NCBI RefSeq assembly: GCF_000614125.1
Contig: NZ_BAKJ01000008.1
Coordinates: 1-64,000, forward strand
Reading direction: 5' to 3'
Source: Bacteroides rodentium JCM 16496
Lineage (GTDB): Bacteria; Bacteroidota; Bacteroidia; Bacteroidales; Bacteroidaceae
Length of the DNA: 64,000 nt
Positions 39,581 through 50,287 of the stretch are shown piece by piece. Numbering within the stretch: position 1 is the first letter of the stretch; each line of letters opens with the position of its first letter. The notes beneath the pieces were generated by a model that ran no database searches, was not told the DNA's origin, and worked only from the letters and a program-made list of their open reading frames with translations. Made by a program: the position numbers and the translations under genes.

Positions 39581-40846
39581 TCATTCACTAACCACCTTCC
39601 TATATTCAGCCACCGCCATCTTCTCCGCCAGATACGCATCAATCAGGTTGGTGTGTGCCTGTGTCCACGAGAGTTGTGCGGACAATACATCTGCCATGCT
39701 GGCTTTTCCTTCATTATAAGAGAAGGTGACAAGGTCCAGATTCTCTTCGGCGAGTGTCATATTCTCCCGGGCTGTCTTGACTTGCTGTTCAGTTTCCGTC
39801 AGTTTTGTGGTGGCTGCGGAGAGCTCTTCCAGAATATTGTCCGTTACATAGCTTTGTTGCAGCTTCTGTATGCCGATATAGGCTTTCTGTTGGCGGTTTG
39901 TCTTGAAGCGGGCTCCCCAACGGAAGATGGGGATGCTGACATTGACCCCTGCGACGGGAGTATGAGGTACATCCTGCCCCATATAGGCGATTCCCGTGTC
40001 CCAACCGGTAGCGAGGAACATGCTGACTTGTGGGTTGTAGCGGCTGAGGGCGGCATGCCGTTGCGCTTCACTGCGGGCGATGTTCACGGAGGTACTGGCA
40101 TATTCTGCTCGGCGGGGCAACACATCATCCAGGCCCAAAGGAATGATGGGGGCAGTCGGTATGTCTATTTCGGCTATGCTGTCTATGGGAGCGTCCGGTT
40201 CCGAGCCCATAAGGATATTCAGTTTTTGCAGGGCAAGGGCATGGTTCTGGCGTGCCTTGATGTACTGCAATTCGGCCTCCTTACGCCGGGTGGAAATCAT
40301 CAGCAAGTCTGTGCGGCTGATGGCACCGTCATCAAAGCGGTCTTGGATGATGTCGTACTGCTGTTGTACAATATTCTGAAAGGTAGCCGCGGCTTTCAGA
40401 CCGGCACGGGCGGCAGAGGCATTCCAATAGACGGCGTCACTTTGATAGTGTATCTGGTCGAGGGTCAGCTCTGTGGTAAGTTGGTCCAGTACCTCTTCGG
40501 CTTGCGCCACTTTCTTTTGGGCTATTAGGGAGCCTCCGGTATAAAGCGGCTGCGTCAAGGTGGCAAGTGCCTGATAGGTATAAGGGCGGTAGTCCCCTTT
40601 CGGACTGTTCCATTGGTCCAGATGATTGAGATTGGCGGTACCCTCGGCGGTGATGTCAATCTGGGGCAGGAAACCGGTGGAGGCAATCTTGCGTGCCTCG
40701 GTACTGGCGAATGTTTTCAGATGCTGTTGTTTCAGAATCTGGCTGTATGCTTCTACCTTGTCGCGGTATTCTTCGCGGCTCAGATATTGCTGTGCTCCGG
40801 CATTCATTCCAAAGCCACAGAGTAGTATAAATAGAATCTTCTTCAT
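39581..40846 (-). CDS. TolC-family outer-membrane efflux protein
   Basis: 421 residues, intact. Signal peptide MKKILFILLCGFGMNAGAQ, then the long helices of the periplasmic tunnel with two repeats (SEAQRHAALSRYNPQ; AATTKLTETEQQVKTA). This is the outer-membrane channel of a tripartite pump; the membrane fusion protein and RND pump genes precede it on the same strand, with 61 bases between the pump stop and this start. Family members are paired with CusA/AcrB-type pumps; substrate cannot be inferred. Confidence 0.88.
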   Translation of the reverse strand: MKKILFILLCGFGMNAGAQQYLSREEYRDKVEAYSQILKQQHLKTFASTEARKIASTGFLPQIDITAEGTANLNHLDQWNSPKGDYRPYTYQALATLTQPLYTGGSLIAQKKVAQAEEVLDQLTTELTLDQIHYQSDAVYWNASAARAGLKAAATFQNIVQQQYDIIQDRFDDGAISRTDLLMISTRRKEAELQYIKARQNHALALQKLNILMGSEPDAPIDSIAEIDIPTAPIIPLGLDDVLPRRAEYASTSVNIARSEAQRHAALSRYNPQVSMFLATGWDTGIAYMGQDVPHTPVAGVNVSIPIFRWGARFKTNRQQKAYIGIQKLQQSYVTDNILEELSAATTKLTETEQQVKTARENMTLAEENLDLVTFSYNEGKASMADVLSAQLSWTQAHTNLIDAYLAEKMAVAEYRKVVSE

Positions 40847-40907
40847 GATATATCACAAATGCATTAAACAAAACTATTCCCCTTCTCCTTTAGGAGACTG
40901 GGGCTTT

Positions 40908-43900
40908 TTAGATTTTATGAATGGCGCAATAAGCCACCGGCAGCACGAATAGTGTCAATGCCGAGGCTACCAGTAAACCACCCATGATGGTTGCCGCCAT
41001 GCCGCCGAACATGGCGTCGAACAATAACGGCAACATTCCCAGGATAGTGGTACCCGATGCCATGGCCACCGGGACAATACGGGTGGTCGTTGCACTGATA
41101 ACGGCTTCACGCGGTGCTTTTCCGGCAGCGGTTTCCGTATCAATCTGGTCTACCAACACGATGGCATTCTTGATATTCATTCCAATCAGCCCCAGCAAGC
41201 CGAGGATGGAGAAGAAGTCGAATGATTTCCCCAATACCACCAGTCCCAGTACAATACCTATAAAGATGAGCGGCAGCATCAGCAGGATAACAATCGGTTT
41301 CCGGTAGCTGCGGAACAGAAACAGCAAGGTGACGAACATAAGGAAGAATGTCAACGGCAGGTTGGCTGCCAGTGCGGCATTGCTTTCTGCCTGGCTTTCC
41401 TGCTCTCCGAAGTATTTCATGGTGTAACCTTCGGGCACTTCAATCTCCTCTTGCACCTGCTTCCATATGCGGTTGAAGGCGGCAATGGCATTCACACCGC
41501 GGCGTGGGTCGGCCTGTGCCATCATCACCATCTGCCGGTTGTAGTCTTTCACGTTGGAGAACTTGTACTGGAAGTCGAACCGACTGACGACTTGTTCCAG
41601 AGTGGTTGTTTCGCGTGCAGTGCCGAATACGGGGAGTGTACGCAAGTCGTTGATGCGGAAAGAGTCGATGGTTTTATCCTTCAACAGAACGGGAAGTACT
41701 TGGTCTCCTTCCCTATATTCTCCAAGTGTCATGCCGTTCGTACCGATCTGGATACTCTGTGCCATGCTTTGCCGGGAGATACCCAACGGTTGTGCACGCT
41801 CCTGACTGTAAACGGGATGCCATACCGGTATCTTGTTACCCCAGGAGTTACGCACGTTGATAAGTTCGCCGTCACGGTGCATAATGTCCAGAGCCTTGTT
41901 GGTCAGCATGACCAGCGTATCCGTGTTATTGCCGATGAACCCGATTTCGATGGCGGCATCTACGGCCGGAGAGAGCTTGAACAACATGGTACGGGTGATG
42001 GCATTGGGATAGTTGGCCTTCATGTAGGCATCGAGGTTCTCTTCTTGCTCCTTGGTATATTTGCTGTCCGTTACTTCCACCAGGATATTGGCGAAGTTCG
42101 GTTTGGGGCCGACGGAAGTGGAGGCCAGATAGTAACGCAACGGCGTGCTGCCGAATGTGACGGATACCCGTTTCACTTCCGGCTGCTGCATCAGGTGCGC
42201 TTCCACCTTTTTCATCTCGGTTTCTACTTCGCGGATGCTGTACCCGTCCGGATAGAATACATCTGCCGAAAGTAGGGTTTGTCCAGAGAAGGGAAGAAGT
42301 TCTGGGGCATCAGTCCCATGACGATGAGGGAGAGGATGAACAGTGCTGTAATGCTTCCAAGGGTCAACGCCTTCTTGCGTATCAGTGTGCCGAGGATGGA
42401 GGCGAATTTATGGTAGAAAGGCTTGTCGTATGGGTCCTTGCCACCATCTTTAGCCTTTGCTTTCAGTATGAGGTTGCCGAATGTAGTGGTTTGTGTCAAC
42501 GCCAGCACCCAACTTAATCCCAAGGAAATGGCCAGCACTACGAATAGAGGTTTCACGATTTCGGCTACGGAAGAGGGAGCCAGATACAGTGGCAGAAACG
42601 AACAGATGGCAATGAACGTTGCTCCCAGTAATCCCCATTGGGGACCGGTGGCACCGTCTATCAGCGCTTTCCGGCGGTCGATGCCGCGGGCAATGGCAAT
42701 CTGGGCATTATCTGTCACCACGATGGCATTGTCCACCAGCATTCCCATGGCTATGATGAATCCGGCGAGGGAGGTCCGGTTCAGACCTACGCCAAGAAAC
42801 GACATAATGAGCAGGGTACCTCCGATAGAGAATATAAGGGAAGAGCCAATCAGTACTCCTGCACGCATGCCCATCACCAGCATGATGATTACAATCACAA
42901 TCAGGATGGATTCTATCAGATTGATGATGAACGTTGTTGGCTTCTTTGGCAATCACGTTTTCGGGATACAGACTTTCCAGTTCCAGTCCCACGGGGATGA
43001 GGGGCATGAGTTCGGCAAGCCTCCGGTCTACCAGTTCACCGGTTTTTACCACATCCTTTGTAGGGTCGGTGGAGATGCCGATACCGATGGCGCGCTTTCC
43101 GTTGACGTGCATGATATTGCCGGGAGGTTCCATGTATCCTTTTTCAATGATGGCGATGTCGCCCAGCTTGACTTGTCCGCCGGAGGTAGTGATAACCTGG
43201 TTGCGGATATCATCGACAGTCGTGTAGGTACCGTTGGCCACGATGCGCAACTGTTGTTCTCCGGTGCTGATTTCACCCGTATTGATAATCTGGTTCTGCG
43301 ATTGCAGCAGGCCGGCCAGCTGCTTGGGGTCGATACCCATTCCTGCCAGCTTGTTTACGGAGATGAATATATGGATGACCTCTGTCTGTGTACCGAAAAG
43401 GGCTACCTTCATCACACCGTCTGCCGTGATGACTTGTGTCTTGATTCGTTCCGCCCAGTTTCTCATTTCTTCATAAGAGAAACCGTCGTCACCCACCAGG
43501 CCGTAATAGATGCCGAAAACGTCTCCAAAATCATCCGAGACGGTCGGCACAGAAGAGCCTGCGGGCAGTTGGGGCTGTATGTTGAGCACTTTGCGCCGCA
43601 GTTCGTCCCACTTCTGCGGAATGGATGCGGCAGAGAGTGACGGTTGCAGTTCGAAGGTTATCTTGGAGAGTCCGTACATGGACTCTGACTTTATCTTGTA
43701 GACGCCGCTCATCGACTGTATCTCTCGGGAGATGGGTTCGGTGACGAGCCGTTCCACTTCTGCCGGCTCCGCTCCCGGGTAGCGTGTCATGATGACTGCC
43801 GACTTGATGACGAAAGGTGCGTCTTCCTTCTTTCCTAACCTGTCGAATGACAGTATGCCGCCGATAAGCAGCACAGCCAGAAAGAAGTAGACTATCTTTG

Positions 43901-43931
43901 TGTTGTCTAATGAATATTTGGCTAGATTCAT
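40908..43931 (-). CDS. RND-family efflux pump, two frameshifts
   Basis: About 1007-1008 residues after repair, twelve membrane helices and two large periplasmic loops. The start MNLAKYSLDNTKIVYFFLAV and the motifs MLVDNAIVVTDNAQIAIARG (near 400), the double-proline-like LLGLIGMNIKNAIVLVDQID and GTILGMLPLLFDAMFGG fit AcrB/HAE1-class inner-membrane pumps. The first break is near 42931 (EANN then FIINLIES: two bases lost or one gained), the second near 42266 (one C lost; RADVFYPDGYSIR follows). It lies between the adaptor gene (43982-45034) and the TolC-like gene, a complete drug or metabolite export operon without a local regulator. Confidence 0.9.
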
Positions 43932-43968
43932 AATGAATATTTTTTAGATAAATGGGGAATGTAATGTG

Positions 43969-43994
43969 CCAATGTGATTAATCACATTAGCACC
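43969..43994. repeat. AATGTGCCAATGTG-type intergenic repeat, copy 1
   Basis: The phrase AATGTGCCAATGTGATTAATCACATTAGCAC around the adaptor stop codon. It shares wording with the repeat at 45128-45208. Such phrases are recalled from other Bacteroides intergenic regions but not checked. Confidence 0.5.
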
Positions 43995-45034
43995 TTTATA
44001 ACTTCTCCTTCTGTCAGCTGGTATACTCCGGCTGTCACAACGGTTTCTCCCGGTTCCAACCCTTTAGAGATAAGCAGGTTTGCCTCTCCCGTTGGAGAAT
44101 AAACGGTCACTTCGCGGCGGCTGACTTTATTACCTTCCACCACCCATACATACGTTTTCCGGTTTTCACTGTCGCCGAATACGGCGCTTAACGGTACATT
44201 CATCTGCTTTTCTTCCAGAAAGGGAGCAACATCCGATGCCAGCTTTATCTTGCATGTGAATCCCGGTTTTACGTCATAACGTGTACGGTCAAAGTGCGGG
44301 TCGTCAATTGTTATTGTCACCGGAATACCCGTCCCTGCTGTGGAGATGTCAAGATACTCTTCCAGTCTGGCATCGAAAGCCTCTGCTGGGTAGCTGTCGA
44401 ACACCACCTTGAACTTTACGTCCTTGGCACGGAGCAGATAGAGATAATCATCCGGTACGGTGAACTTGATTCGTAGCTTTTGTGTATTTACCAGCTGTAC
44501 AACCCCTTCTCCCGCATTGACACGCTGATAGTTCTCTACCAGCCGTTTTTCGATGGAACCCTCGAAAGGGGCTGTCAGCCGCGTATCCCGCATATTGTTG
44601 CCGGACAATTCGTAGGCGGATTTTGCTTTCTGATAGTTGGCTACGCTGATTTCGTATTCCTGCACAGAGATAGCCTGGCGGCCAAGCAGCCGTTTATTAC
44701 GTTCCACTTGTGCGGCAGCTGTTTCGTAGGCAGCCTTGTCGGCTGCATATTGCAGGGAGATGTCGCGTGGGTCGATGGCGGCAATCAGTTGCCCCTTCTT
44801 TACCCGCTGTCCCTCTACAACCGGGAGATTGATGATTTGTCCGCTGACGCGGAAGGCCAGTCTCACATATTCCACGGCTTCCACCATTCCGGAGAAGTCT
44901 TTGCGGATAACCGACTGTGAACTGACTTGCGCAGTCTTCACCGGTCGGATAAGGGTATTGCTACCCTTTTGTTTTTGCCCGCACGACGTGATGAGCAACG
45001 CCATGACCAGGGCGAAAAGAAACATTTTTTTCAT
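43982..45034 (-). CDS. Efflux RND membrane fusion protein (adaptor)
   Basis: 350 residues. The start ATG 45034 gives a lipoprotein-like signal (MKKMFLFALVMALLITSC, Cys18), so the adaptor is probably lipid-anchored in the inner membrane. The body shows the HlyD-type lipoyl halves (VEAVEYVRLAFRVSGQ; LTAPFEGSIEKRLVENYQ) around an alpha-hairpin (about 90-150). It bridges the RND pump and the TolC-like channel. The preceding start at 45073 lacks a signal sequence. The last codons (KVLM, stop) fall in a GTGCTAATGTG repeat shared with the next operon (see findings). Confidence 0.88.
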   Translation of the reverse strand: MKKMFLFALVMALLITSCGQKQKGSNTLIRPVKTAQVSSQSVIRKDFSGMVEAVEYVRLAFRVSGQIINLPVVEGQRVKKGQLIAAIDPRDISLQYAADKAAYETAAAQVERNKRLLGRQAISVQEYEISVANYQKAKSAYELSGNNMRDTRLTAPFEGSIEKRLVENYQRVNAGEGVVQLVNTQKLRIKFTVPDDYLYLLRAKDVKFKVVFDSYPAEAFDARLEEYLDISTAGTGIPVTITIDDPHFDRTRYDVKPGFTCKIKLASDVAPFLEEKQMNVPLSAVFGDSENRKTYVWVVEGNKVSRREVTVYSPTGEANLLISKGLEPGETVVTAGVYQLTEGEVIKVLM

Positions 45035-45075
45035 TGGTAAACAAGTTATTCGTTCAGGTATATCTAAAAACATAA

Positions 45076-45107
45076 AACCGGGAAAACAACCAAATGTTCT
45101 CCCGGTT
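45076..45107 (-). terminator. Terminator of the GH65 gene
   Basis: Stem of 12 bases with one mismatch (45076-45087 with 45096-45107), loop of 8, GC core CCCGG, then on the minus strand TTTTATGTTTTTAG. It separates the phosphorolysis operon from the efflux operon. Confidence 0.75.
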
Positions 45108-45127
45108 ATAGGATAAATGATGATTTA

Positions 45128-45208
45128 ATGTGCCAATGTGCTAATTGGCTGCGCAATGTTTATGCTGCGCTATCATGCCGCAGGTCATTGGCACATTAGC
45201 ACATTAAT
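45128..45208. repeat. AATGTGCCAATGTG-type intergenic repeat, copy 2, with inverted half
   Basis: AATGTGCCAATGTGCTAATTGG at 45128-45149 and its inverted counterpart at 45185-45207 (ATTGGCACATTAGCACATTAAT) flank about 35 bases. The second half contains the stop codon of the GH65 gene. Confidence 0.55.
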
Positions 45209-47502
45209 TTTCAATTCCGTCCCCCGTTCCAGCGTATATGGGTGTCCGTAGACTTGTATGTCCATTTTGCTGCCTGCTGTAAGCGAGATTTCGATTTCTT
45301 TTCCTACCCGTATGTGAAGTGTGCTTTTCAGATAATTCACCTTGAATGAATAGCTGTCCCATTTTTGCGGTATGACGGGAGAGAAACACAACGTCTCCTT
45401 CAGCACCTGCATACCTGCAAATCCGCGTACGATGGCCAGCCAGCTGCCGGGCATACTGGTTATGTGCAGACCTTGGTCCGCTTCGTTGTTGTAGTCGTCC
45501 AGGTCAAGCCGTGTGGCATGCAGGAAAAGCTGGTAAGCTTTTTCCACTTTGCCGATGCGTGCAGCCAGGATGGAATGGATGTGGGGAGAAAGGGAGGATT
45601 CGTGTACGGTCATCGGCTCATAGAACTCGAAATTGCGGCGGACGGTTTCCGTGTCGAAATAGAAATAATAAAGGTAAAGTCCGAGCAATACGTCGCTCTG
45701 CTTGATGTAGCAAGAGCGCAGAATGCGGTCCCATGACCAATGTTGGTTGATGGGGCGTTCTTCGGCAGGAATGTTGTCTGTACTTTCCAGTACTTTATCC
45801 ATATAGCCGTCATTTTGGATGAAAATACCCCGTTCTTTGTCTTCCGGCAGATACATGTGTTCGATGATGTCTCTCCACCGGGCACTTTCCTTCACTTGGT
45901 CGAGATTGGTGATGCGGCGTATGTGGGCATATTCATCCGGATATTGCTGTGCCACCATCTCCAGAAAACGGAGGGTCATCTTGAGGCACTGTATGCAGGA
46001 ATAGTTGGTGTACCAGTTGTTGTCCACATTGTTTTCGTATTCGTCCGGGCCGGTAACCCCCAGTATGACATATTTTTGTTTGGGTTGGGAGAAGGATACC
46101 CGTTGGCTCCAGAAACGGCTGACGGCAATCATTACTTCCAGGCCATATTTAGCGATATAGTCCATATTGCCCGTCAGCGCTGCATGCTGAACGATGGCAT
46201 AGACAATGATATTGTTACGGTGGATTTCCTCGAAGGTTATTTCCCATTCGCTGTGGCATTCCTCTCCATTGTTGGTTACCTGCGGAAACAACGCTGCACC
46301 GTCCTTGAAACCCAGTTTGCGGGCGTTCTCTATGGCCTTGGGCAACTGGTTGTAGCGGTAGGTCAGCAGATTCTGTGCGATGTCCTTCGGAGTGGAGAGG
46401 AGGAAGAAGGGTACACAACACAGTTCCGTGTTCCAATAAGTATTGCCGCCATATTTTTCTCCGGTGAATCCTTTGGGGCCGATGTTCAGGCGCGGGTCAT
46501 CTCCCCGGTAAGTCTGATACAGCTGGAATATGTTGTACCGGATACCTTGTTGCGCTTCCGGGTCCCCTTCGATGACGACATCCGTTTCGTCCCAGATTTC
46601 CTGCCAGGCCCTTCGATGCTCTTCTACCAGCGTATTCCAGCCTATGCTCTTGGCTTCGCGTGCCTCGGCCACGGAGTGCTCCACCAATTCACTCCGTTCG
46701 TGGTAGAGGGAAGATGCAATGGCGGTGTATTTGATGAGTGTCACGTTGTCTCCGGGTTTCACGTCGGCACCTACGCTGAAACCGGTCTGCTTTTCCTTTT
46801 CTATCCGTATGGGGTTGGCAGTGGTTTCCTTGTTGTTTTTGAAGAATTGGTAAGTCATGGCGTAGCACACTTGTGCATTTTCCCGGCGGGTCTGTGTCCA
46901 GAGATAGGCACAGCTGCTGGTAGAACCGGAACGCAGGATGTTCCATATTTTCAGGTTTGGCTGGTCGGCGTCGTCTACTATATTCCCGTCAAGGATGGGC
47001 ACGAGTGAGATTCTGCCGGTATAGTTGATGGAAGACACGCTGTACTTGATGAGACAGAGGTTGGGTCTTGCCATATTTGTGATATGCTCTACATGGATGC
47101 GGAGCTGGTTTCCGCGAGGAGACGTCACCTCCATGTCCCGGTAGGAGATACCTTCCTTCATATCCAGCGGCGGTTGAAGCTGTCGACATCCCAGCCTGCC
47201 AAATCGAGTTCCTCATCGATGAGGCGCAGGTTGATGCGGCTCCAGTCGGCAGCCTTGGGTATGCGGGTGTAATATGGGGGAAATCCGTTCTTCCACCATC
47301 CTACGCGGGTTTTGTCCAGGAAAGTGATGCCGGCCACAAATGAACCACGGTAACTGTCACTGCTGTAAGGCTCCTCAAAATACCCCCGTTGCCCGAAACG
47401 TCCGTTTCCGAGACTGAATATACTTTCCGACATCCGTTGGCGGTCGGGGTGGAATTGGTCTTCGATGATGTTCCATTCATCGGTCTTGAGGTATTTCTTC
47501 AT
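45185..47502 (-). CDS. GH65 family glycoside phosphorylase (maltose/kojibiose/trehalose type), one frameshift
   Basis: About 772 residues after repair, an (alpha/alpha)6-barrel enzyme that splits an alpha-linked disaccharide with phosphate to beta-glucose 1-phosphate plus a sugar. The acid in GVTGPDEYENNVDNNWYTN is Glu at about residue 488, matching the usual position. Other marks: TYWNTELCCVPFFL, and the lid motifs of GH65. One C is lost near 47166 (SFNRR then LDMKEGISYRDM). It is the last gene of lacI-MFS-GH65. The final residues INVLMCQ are encoded by the intergenic repeat. Which disaccharide it takes (maltose, trehalose, kojibiose, nigerose) cannot be decided, and no phosphoglucomutase gene is in the window. 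Confidence 0.88.
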
Positions 47503-47619
47503 GGCGACGTGTTTTCTGTAGTTATCGCCGTAAAGTTAAGCAATATGCGGAAATAAAGAAGAAAAGTAAGGACAAAAATAAATAAAGGCAAGGAAAGACA
47601 CCAAATAAGCACCGGGAAA

Positions 47620-47692
47620 GATATTGCTCGGCACCGGGGAAGGCATCGTTCCCCGGTGCCGAACGATGCCTTCCCCGGTGCCGGTCAATATC
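47620..47692. repeat. Long inverted repeat with alternative hairpins between MFS and GH65 genes
   Basis: Arms of 32 bases (47620-47651 and 47661-47692) differ at two positions and leave a 9-base loop. Inside, GGCACCGGGG (47630-47639) can also pair with CCCCGGTGCC at 47651-47660 instead of the copy at 47673-47682, so two exclusive folds exist. It is about 120 bases before the GH65 start, on the transcript. Confidence 0.8.
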
Positions 47693-47723
47693 CCTGCTTC
47701 AGGATGTTTTGTGGGGGCGATTC

Positions 47724-49097
47724 TCAGTTTGCTTTCTCCCCTTTGGTCTCTTTGATTAAATATACACAGAAAGCACCGATTATCAGCATGACCCCTGCCA
47801 ACACAAGCATGTTGATTTCAGGAGGCAGTCCTCCTTTGGGAGTAAACAAGGCAAGGATGCTGCCGCCCAAGGCTGCCGCTATAATCTGCGGAATACAGAT
47901 GGTACCGTTGAACAGTCCCAAATAGGTACCCATATGTCCTCCGCTCAGTGCATTGGTCAAGATGGTGAACGGCAGTGCCAGCATGGCAGCCCATGCGCAA
48001 CCTATCAGCAAGAAGGAAATGAACAGCATATAAGGGTCGTGCATGAAATAGGTGGAAATGAAACCTATACCTCCCAGAACAAGGCTGAGTGAGTAGACCC
48101 GGCGGCGGTCCTTGAACATCGGTATACAGATGGCCCAAAGCACAGAGCCGATGGCTTGTACAGCAAACAGTACACCTACCCAGTCGGCGGCATTCTGATA
48201 TTGCAGGCTTTTGGTGTCGAGTACTACTTTGGTCACACCATCTACCAAGTGCTCTACCGTAGGAGCGTCAAAAGCATTGGCAGCGATGCTGCCGTTGGTA
48301 TAGGTCCACATGAACATAAAGGCAAACCAGCAGAAGAACTGTACCAGTCCTACAGTCCAAAAAGCCTTCGGAGCCTTGATGAGCAGCTTCAGCATGTTGG
48401 TCTTTTCATGTTCCTCTTCTTCGGTGATGCCGTGATATTCAGCATATTCGGCAGGCGGCATCTCCTTCACCTTGACTGATGTATAGATAACGCAGAATAT
48501 CAGAATGGCGGCTCCTATATAGAAAGAGTAAATTACCGAGTCGGGGATTACTCCTTGGGGAGCTGTATTGCTGATGCCAATCCATGCAAAGATGAACGGG
48601 AAGAGATAGCCCACCAGGCTGCCTGCATTGCAGAGAAAACTCTGGATGGAGTAGGCGAGCCCTTTTTGTTTTTCGTTCACCATGTCGCCCACCATCATTT
48701 TGAAGGGTTGCATGGCCATATTGATGGAGGTGTCGAGGAACATCAGCGATACCAGTCCGAAAATCATGGCTGTACTTACTGCCATGCCGAAGCTTCCGGC
48801 ATTGGGTAGCAGGCACATGACGAGTACGGCCACCAACGAACCTATAAACAGATAAGGAATGCGCCGTCCGAAGCGTGTCCAGGTCTTGTCACTGGCGGCT
48901 CCCACGATGGGTTGTACAATGATACCTGCCAACGGCGGTAATATCCAGAAATAACTCAAATTATGCGGGTCTGCACCCAAAGTGGAAAAGATACGGCTGA
49001 TGTTTGCACTCTGCAAAGCATATGCAATCTGTACGCCGAAAAAACCAAAGCTGATGTTCCACAGCTTCCAGAAACTTAAATCGGGTTTTACTTTCAT
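47724..49097 (-). CDS. MFS sugar transporter, SLC45/GPH-like disaccharide symporter
   Basis: 457 residues, twelve membrane helices, intact. The start MKVKPDLSFWKLWNISFGFF and the loop QPIVGAASDKTWTRFGRRIPYL match sucrose/maltose-type sugar:cation symporters. The motif GRR after helix 2 is the MFS loop signature. It lies 19 bases after the repaired lacI stop and before the GH65 gene, so the natural reading is that it imports the disaccharide the phosphorylase cleaves in the cytoplasm. A long hairpin separates it from GH65. Confidence 0.9.
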   Translation of the reverse strand: MKVKPDLSFWKLWNISFGFFGVQIAYALQSANISRIFSTLGADPHNLSYFWILPPLAGIIVQPIVGAASDKTWTRFGRRIPYLFIGSLVAVLVMCLLPNAGSFGMAVSTAMIFGLVSLMFLDTSINMAMQPFKMMVGDMVNEKQKGLAYSIQSFLCNAGSLVGYLFPFIFAWIGISNTAPQGVIPDSVIYSFYIGAAILIFCVIYTSVKVKEMPPAEYAEYHGITEEEEHEKTNMLKLLIKAPKAFWTVGLVQFFCWFAFMFMWTYTNGSIAANAFDAPTVEHLVDGVTKVVLDTKSLQYQNAADWVGVLFAVQAIGSVLWAICIPMFKDRRRVYSLSLVLGGIGFISTYFMHDPYMLFISFLLIGCAWAAMLALPFTILTNALSGGHMGTYLGLFNGTICIPQIIAAALGGSILALFTPKGGLPPEINMLVLAGVMLIIGAFCVYLIKETKGEKAN

Positions 49098-49116
49098 GAT
49101 GATTTAATATGTTTTA

Positions 49117-50119
49117 TTATTTCGTTGTTCCTCTTATCACCAGATTGGTACGTACTATCTTGTTGTTGTTTTTCTCTTCTCCCTCCAGCTTTCCGGTCAG
49201 AATGCTGAAAGCGCTTTTACCTACTTCCTCGCCATGCTGCTCCACGGTAGTCAGCTTCGGTCGGTACTTTGGGCAATGGCTCCGTCGGTGAATCCGCAGA
49301 TGGATACTTCATCGGGAACTTTTACGCCGACTAGTTTGCAGGCATACAGTATGCCCGAAGCTGTCTCGTCGTTGATGGCAAAGAAACCGTCAGGGCGGTT
49401 TTCGCTTTCCAGCAGGTCGGGAGTGATGGAGATGGCGCGTTCACGGGTGTCGCACAACAGAATCATGCTGTCGTCCACCGGAATTTTATACTTCTTCATG
49501 GCATCCAGGTAGCCGTTCCGGCGATTCTTGGTAATCTCCAGGTGGGGAGCCGCACCATAGAAAAGGATGCGCTTGCATCCGGTCTGTATCATGTATTCCA
49601 CGGCGGCAAAGGAGCCGGCATAGTCGTCCACCACCACTCGCTCGGTTTTCAGCCCCGTACATATACGGTCGTAAAAGACGATGGGAATATCATTATTCAG
49701 CAATTCCTGGTAATGGTCGTATTGGGAAGTGTCCTTGGCAAGTGAAGCGATGATCCGCAGACGCGGGCGGCAAGGAACGAGTGTACAATCTTCACTTCCT
49801 GCTCGTACGATTCGCTGCTCTGCGCCACTATGATGTTATAGCCGGCGCCTGCCGCCGCTTTCTCAATTCCGCTCAATACGCAGGAAAAGAAGTGGTGTAC
49901 CAGTTGGGGGACAATGACGCCGATGGTATTGCTGCGGCTTGCGCGGAGGTTTACAGCCAGTACATTGGGCTTGTAGTTATGTTCGCGCGCGTATGTATGT
50001 ACAAGGTCACGGGTTTCCTTGCTGATGTCCGGATTGTCTTTCAGCGCTCTTGACACGGTGGAAGGGGAGACATTCAGCGCCCGGGCAATATCCTTGATGG
50101 TAATCTGCGGTTTATTCAT
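49117..50119 (-). CDS. LacI-family transcriptional regulator, two frameshifts
   Basis: 334 residues after repair. N-terminal helix-turn-helix ITIKDIARALNVSPSTVSRAL and the periplasmic-binding-like sensor domain (SNTIGVIVPQLVHHFF; GFTDGAIAQSTD). Two bases are lost: near 49755 (VCGI then IASLAKDTSQYD) and at 49259-49260 (STDP then KLTTVEQHGEE). With both fixed the end is TAA 49117-49119 and the last residues are LVIRGTTK. It begins lacI-MFS-GH65 and surely represses or activates it; its promoter -7 is at 50136-50143. It diverges from the galactan HTCS. Confidence 0.9.
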
Positions 50120-50135
50120 GGTATAGTTTTGAGGA

Positions 50136-50143
50136 CAAAGATA
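50136..50143 (-). promoter_or_regulatory. -7 promoter element of lacI
   Basis: On the minus strand TATCTTTG, a full match to TAnnTTTG, 17 bases before the ATG at 50119. The nearest TTTG is 24 bases upstream, slightly long. Confidence 0.5.
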
Positions 50144-50225
50144 AGGTAAACTTCCCTAATCCGATTGCAAAAATAACGTAATATGGTAAATTGTGCTTAT
50201 TCGTTGAGGTTTATCGGGTTGTAAG

Positions 50226-50257
50226 TTTGTGCAAACGATTGCGGTTTCTTATCTTTG
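50226..50257 (+). promoter_or_regulatory. Promoter of the galactan-locus HTCS
   Basis: TTTG (50226-50229), 20 bases, TATCTTTG (50250-50257), a full match to the Bacteroides consensus. Transcription would start near 50262, too close for the ATG at 50270 to be well used; ATG 50288 gives a normal leader of about 25 bases. Confidence 0.75.
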
Positions 50258-50287
50258 TCCGGACCTTTAATGAATATAACCTTGAGT

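Noticed and set aside
42423..43640. 405-codon plus-strand frame inside the RND pump gene
   Set aside because: Antisense shadow of a gene with clear pump motifs. No signal peptide or family signature.
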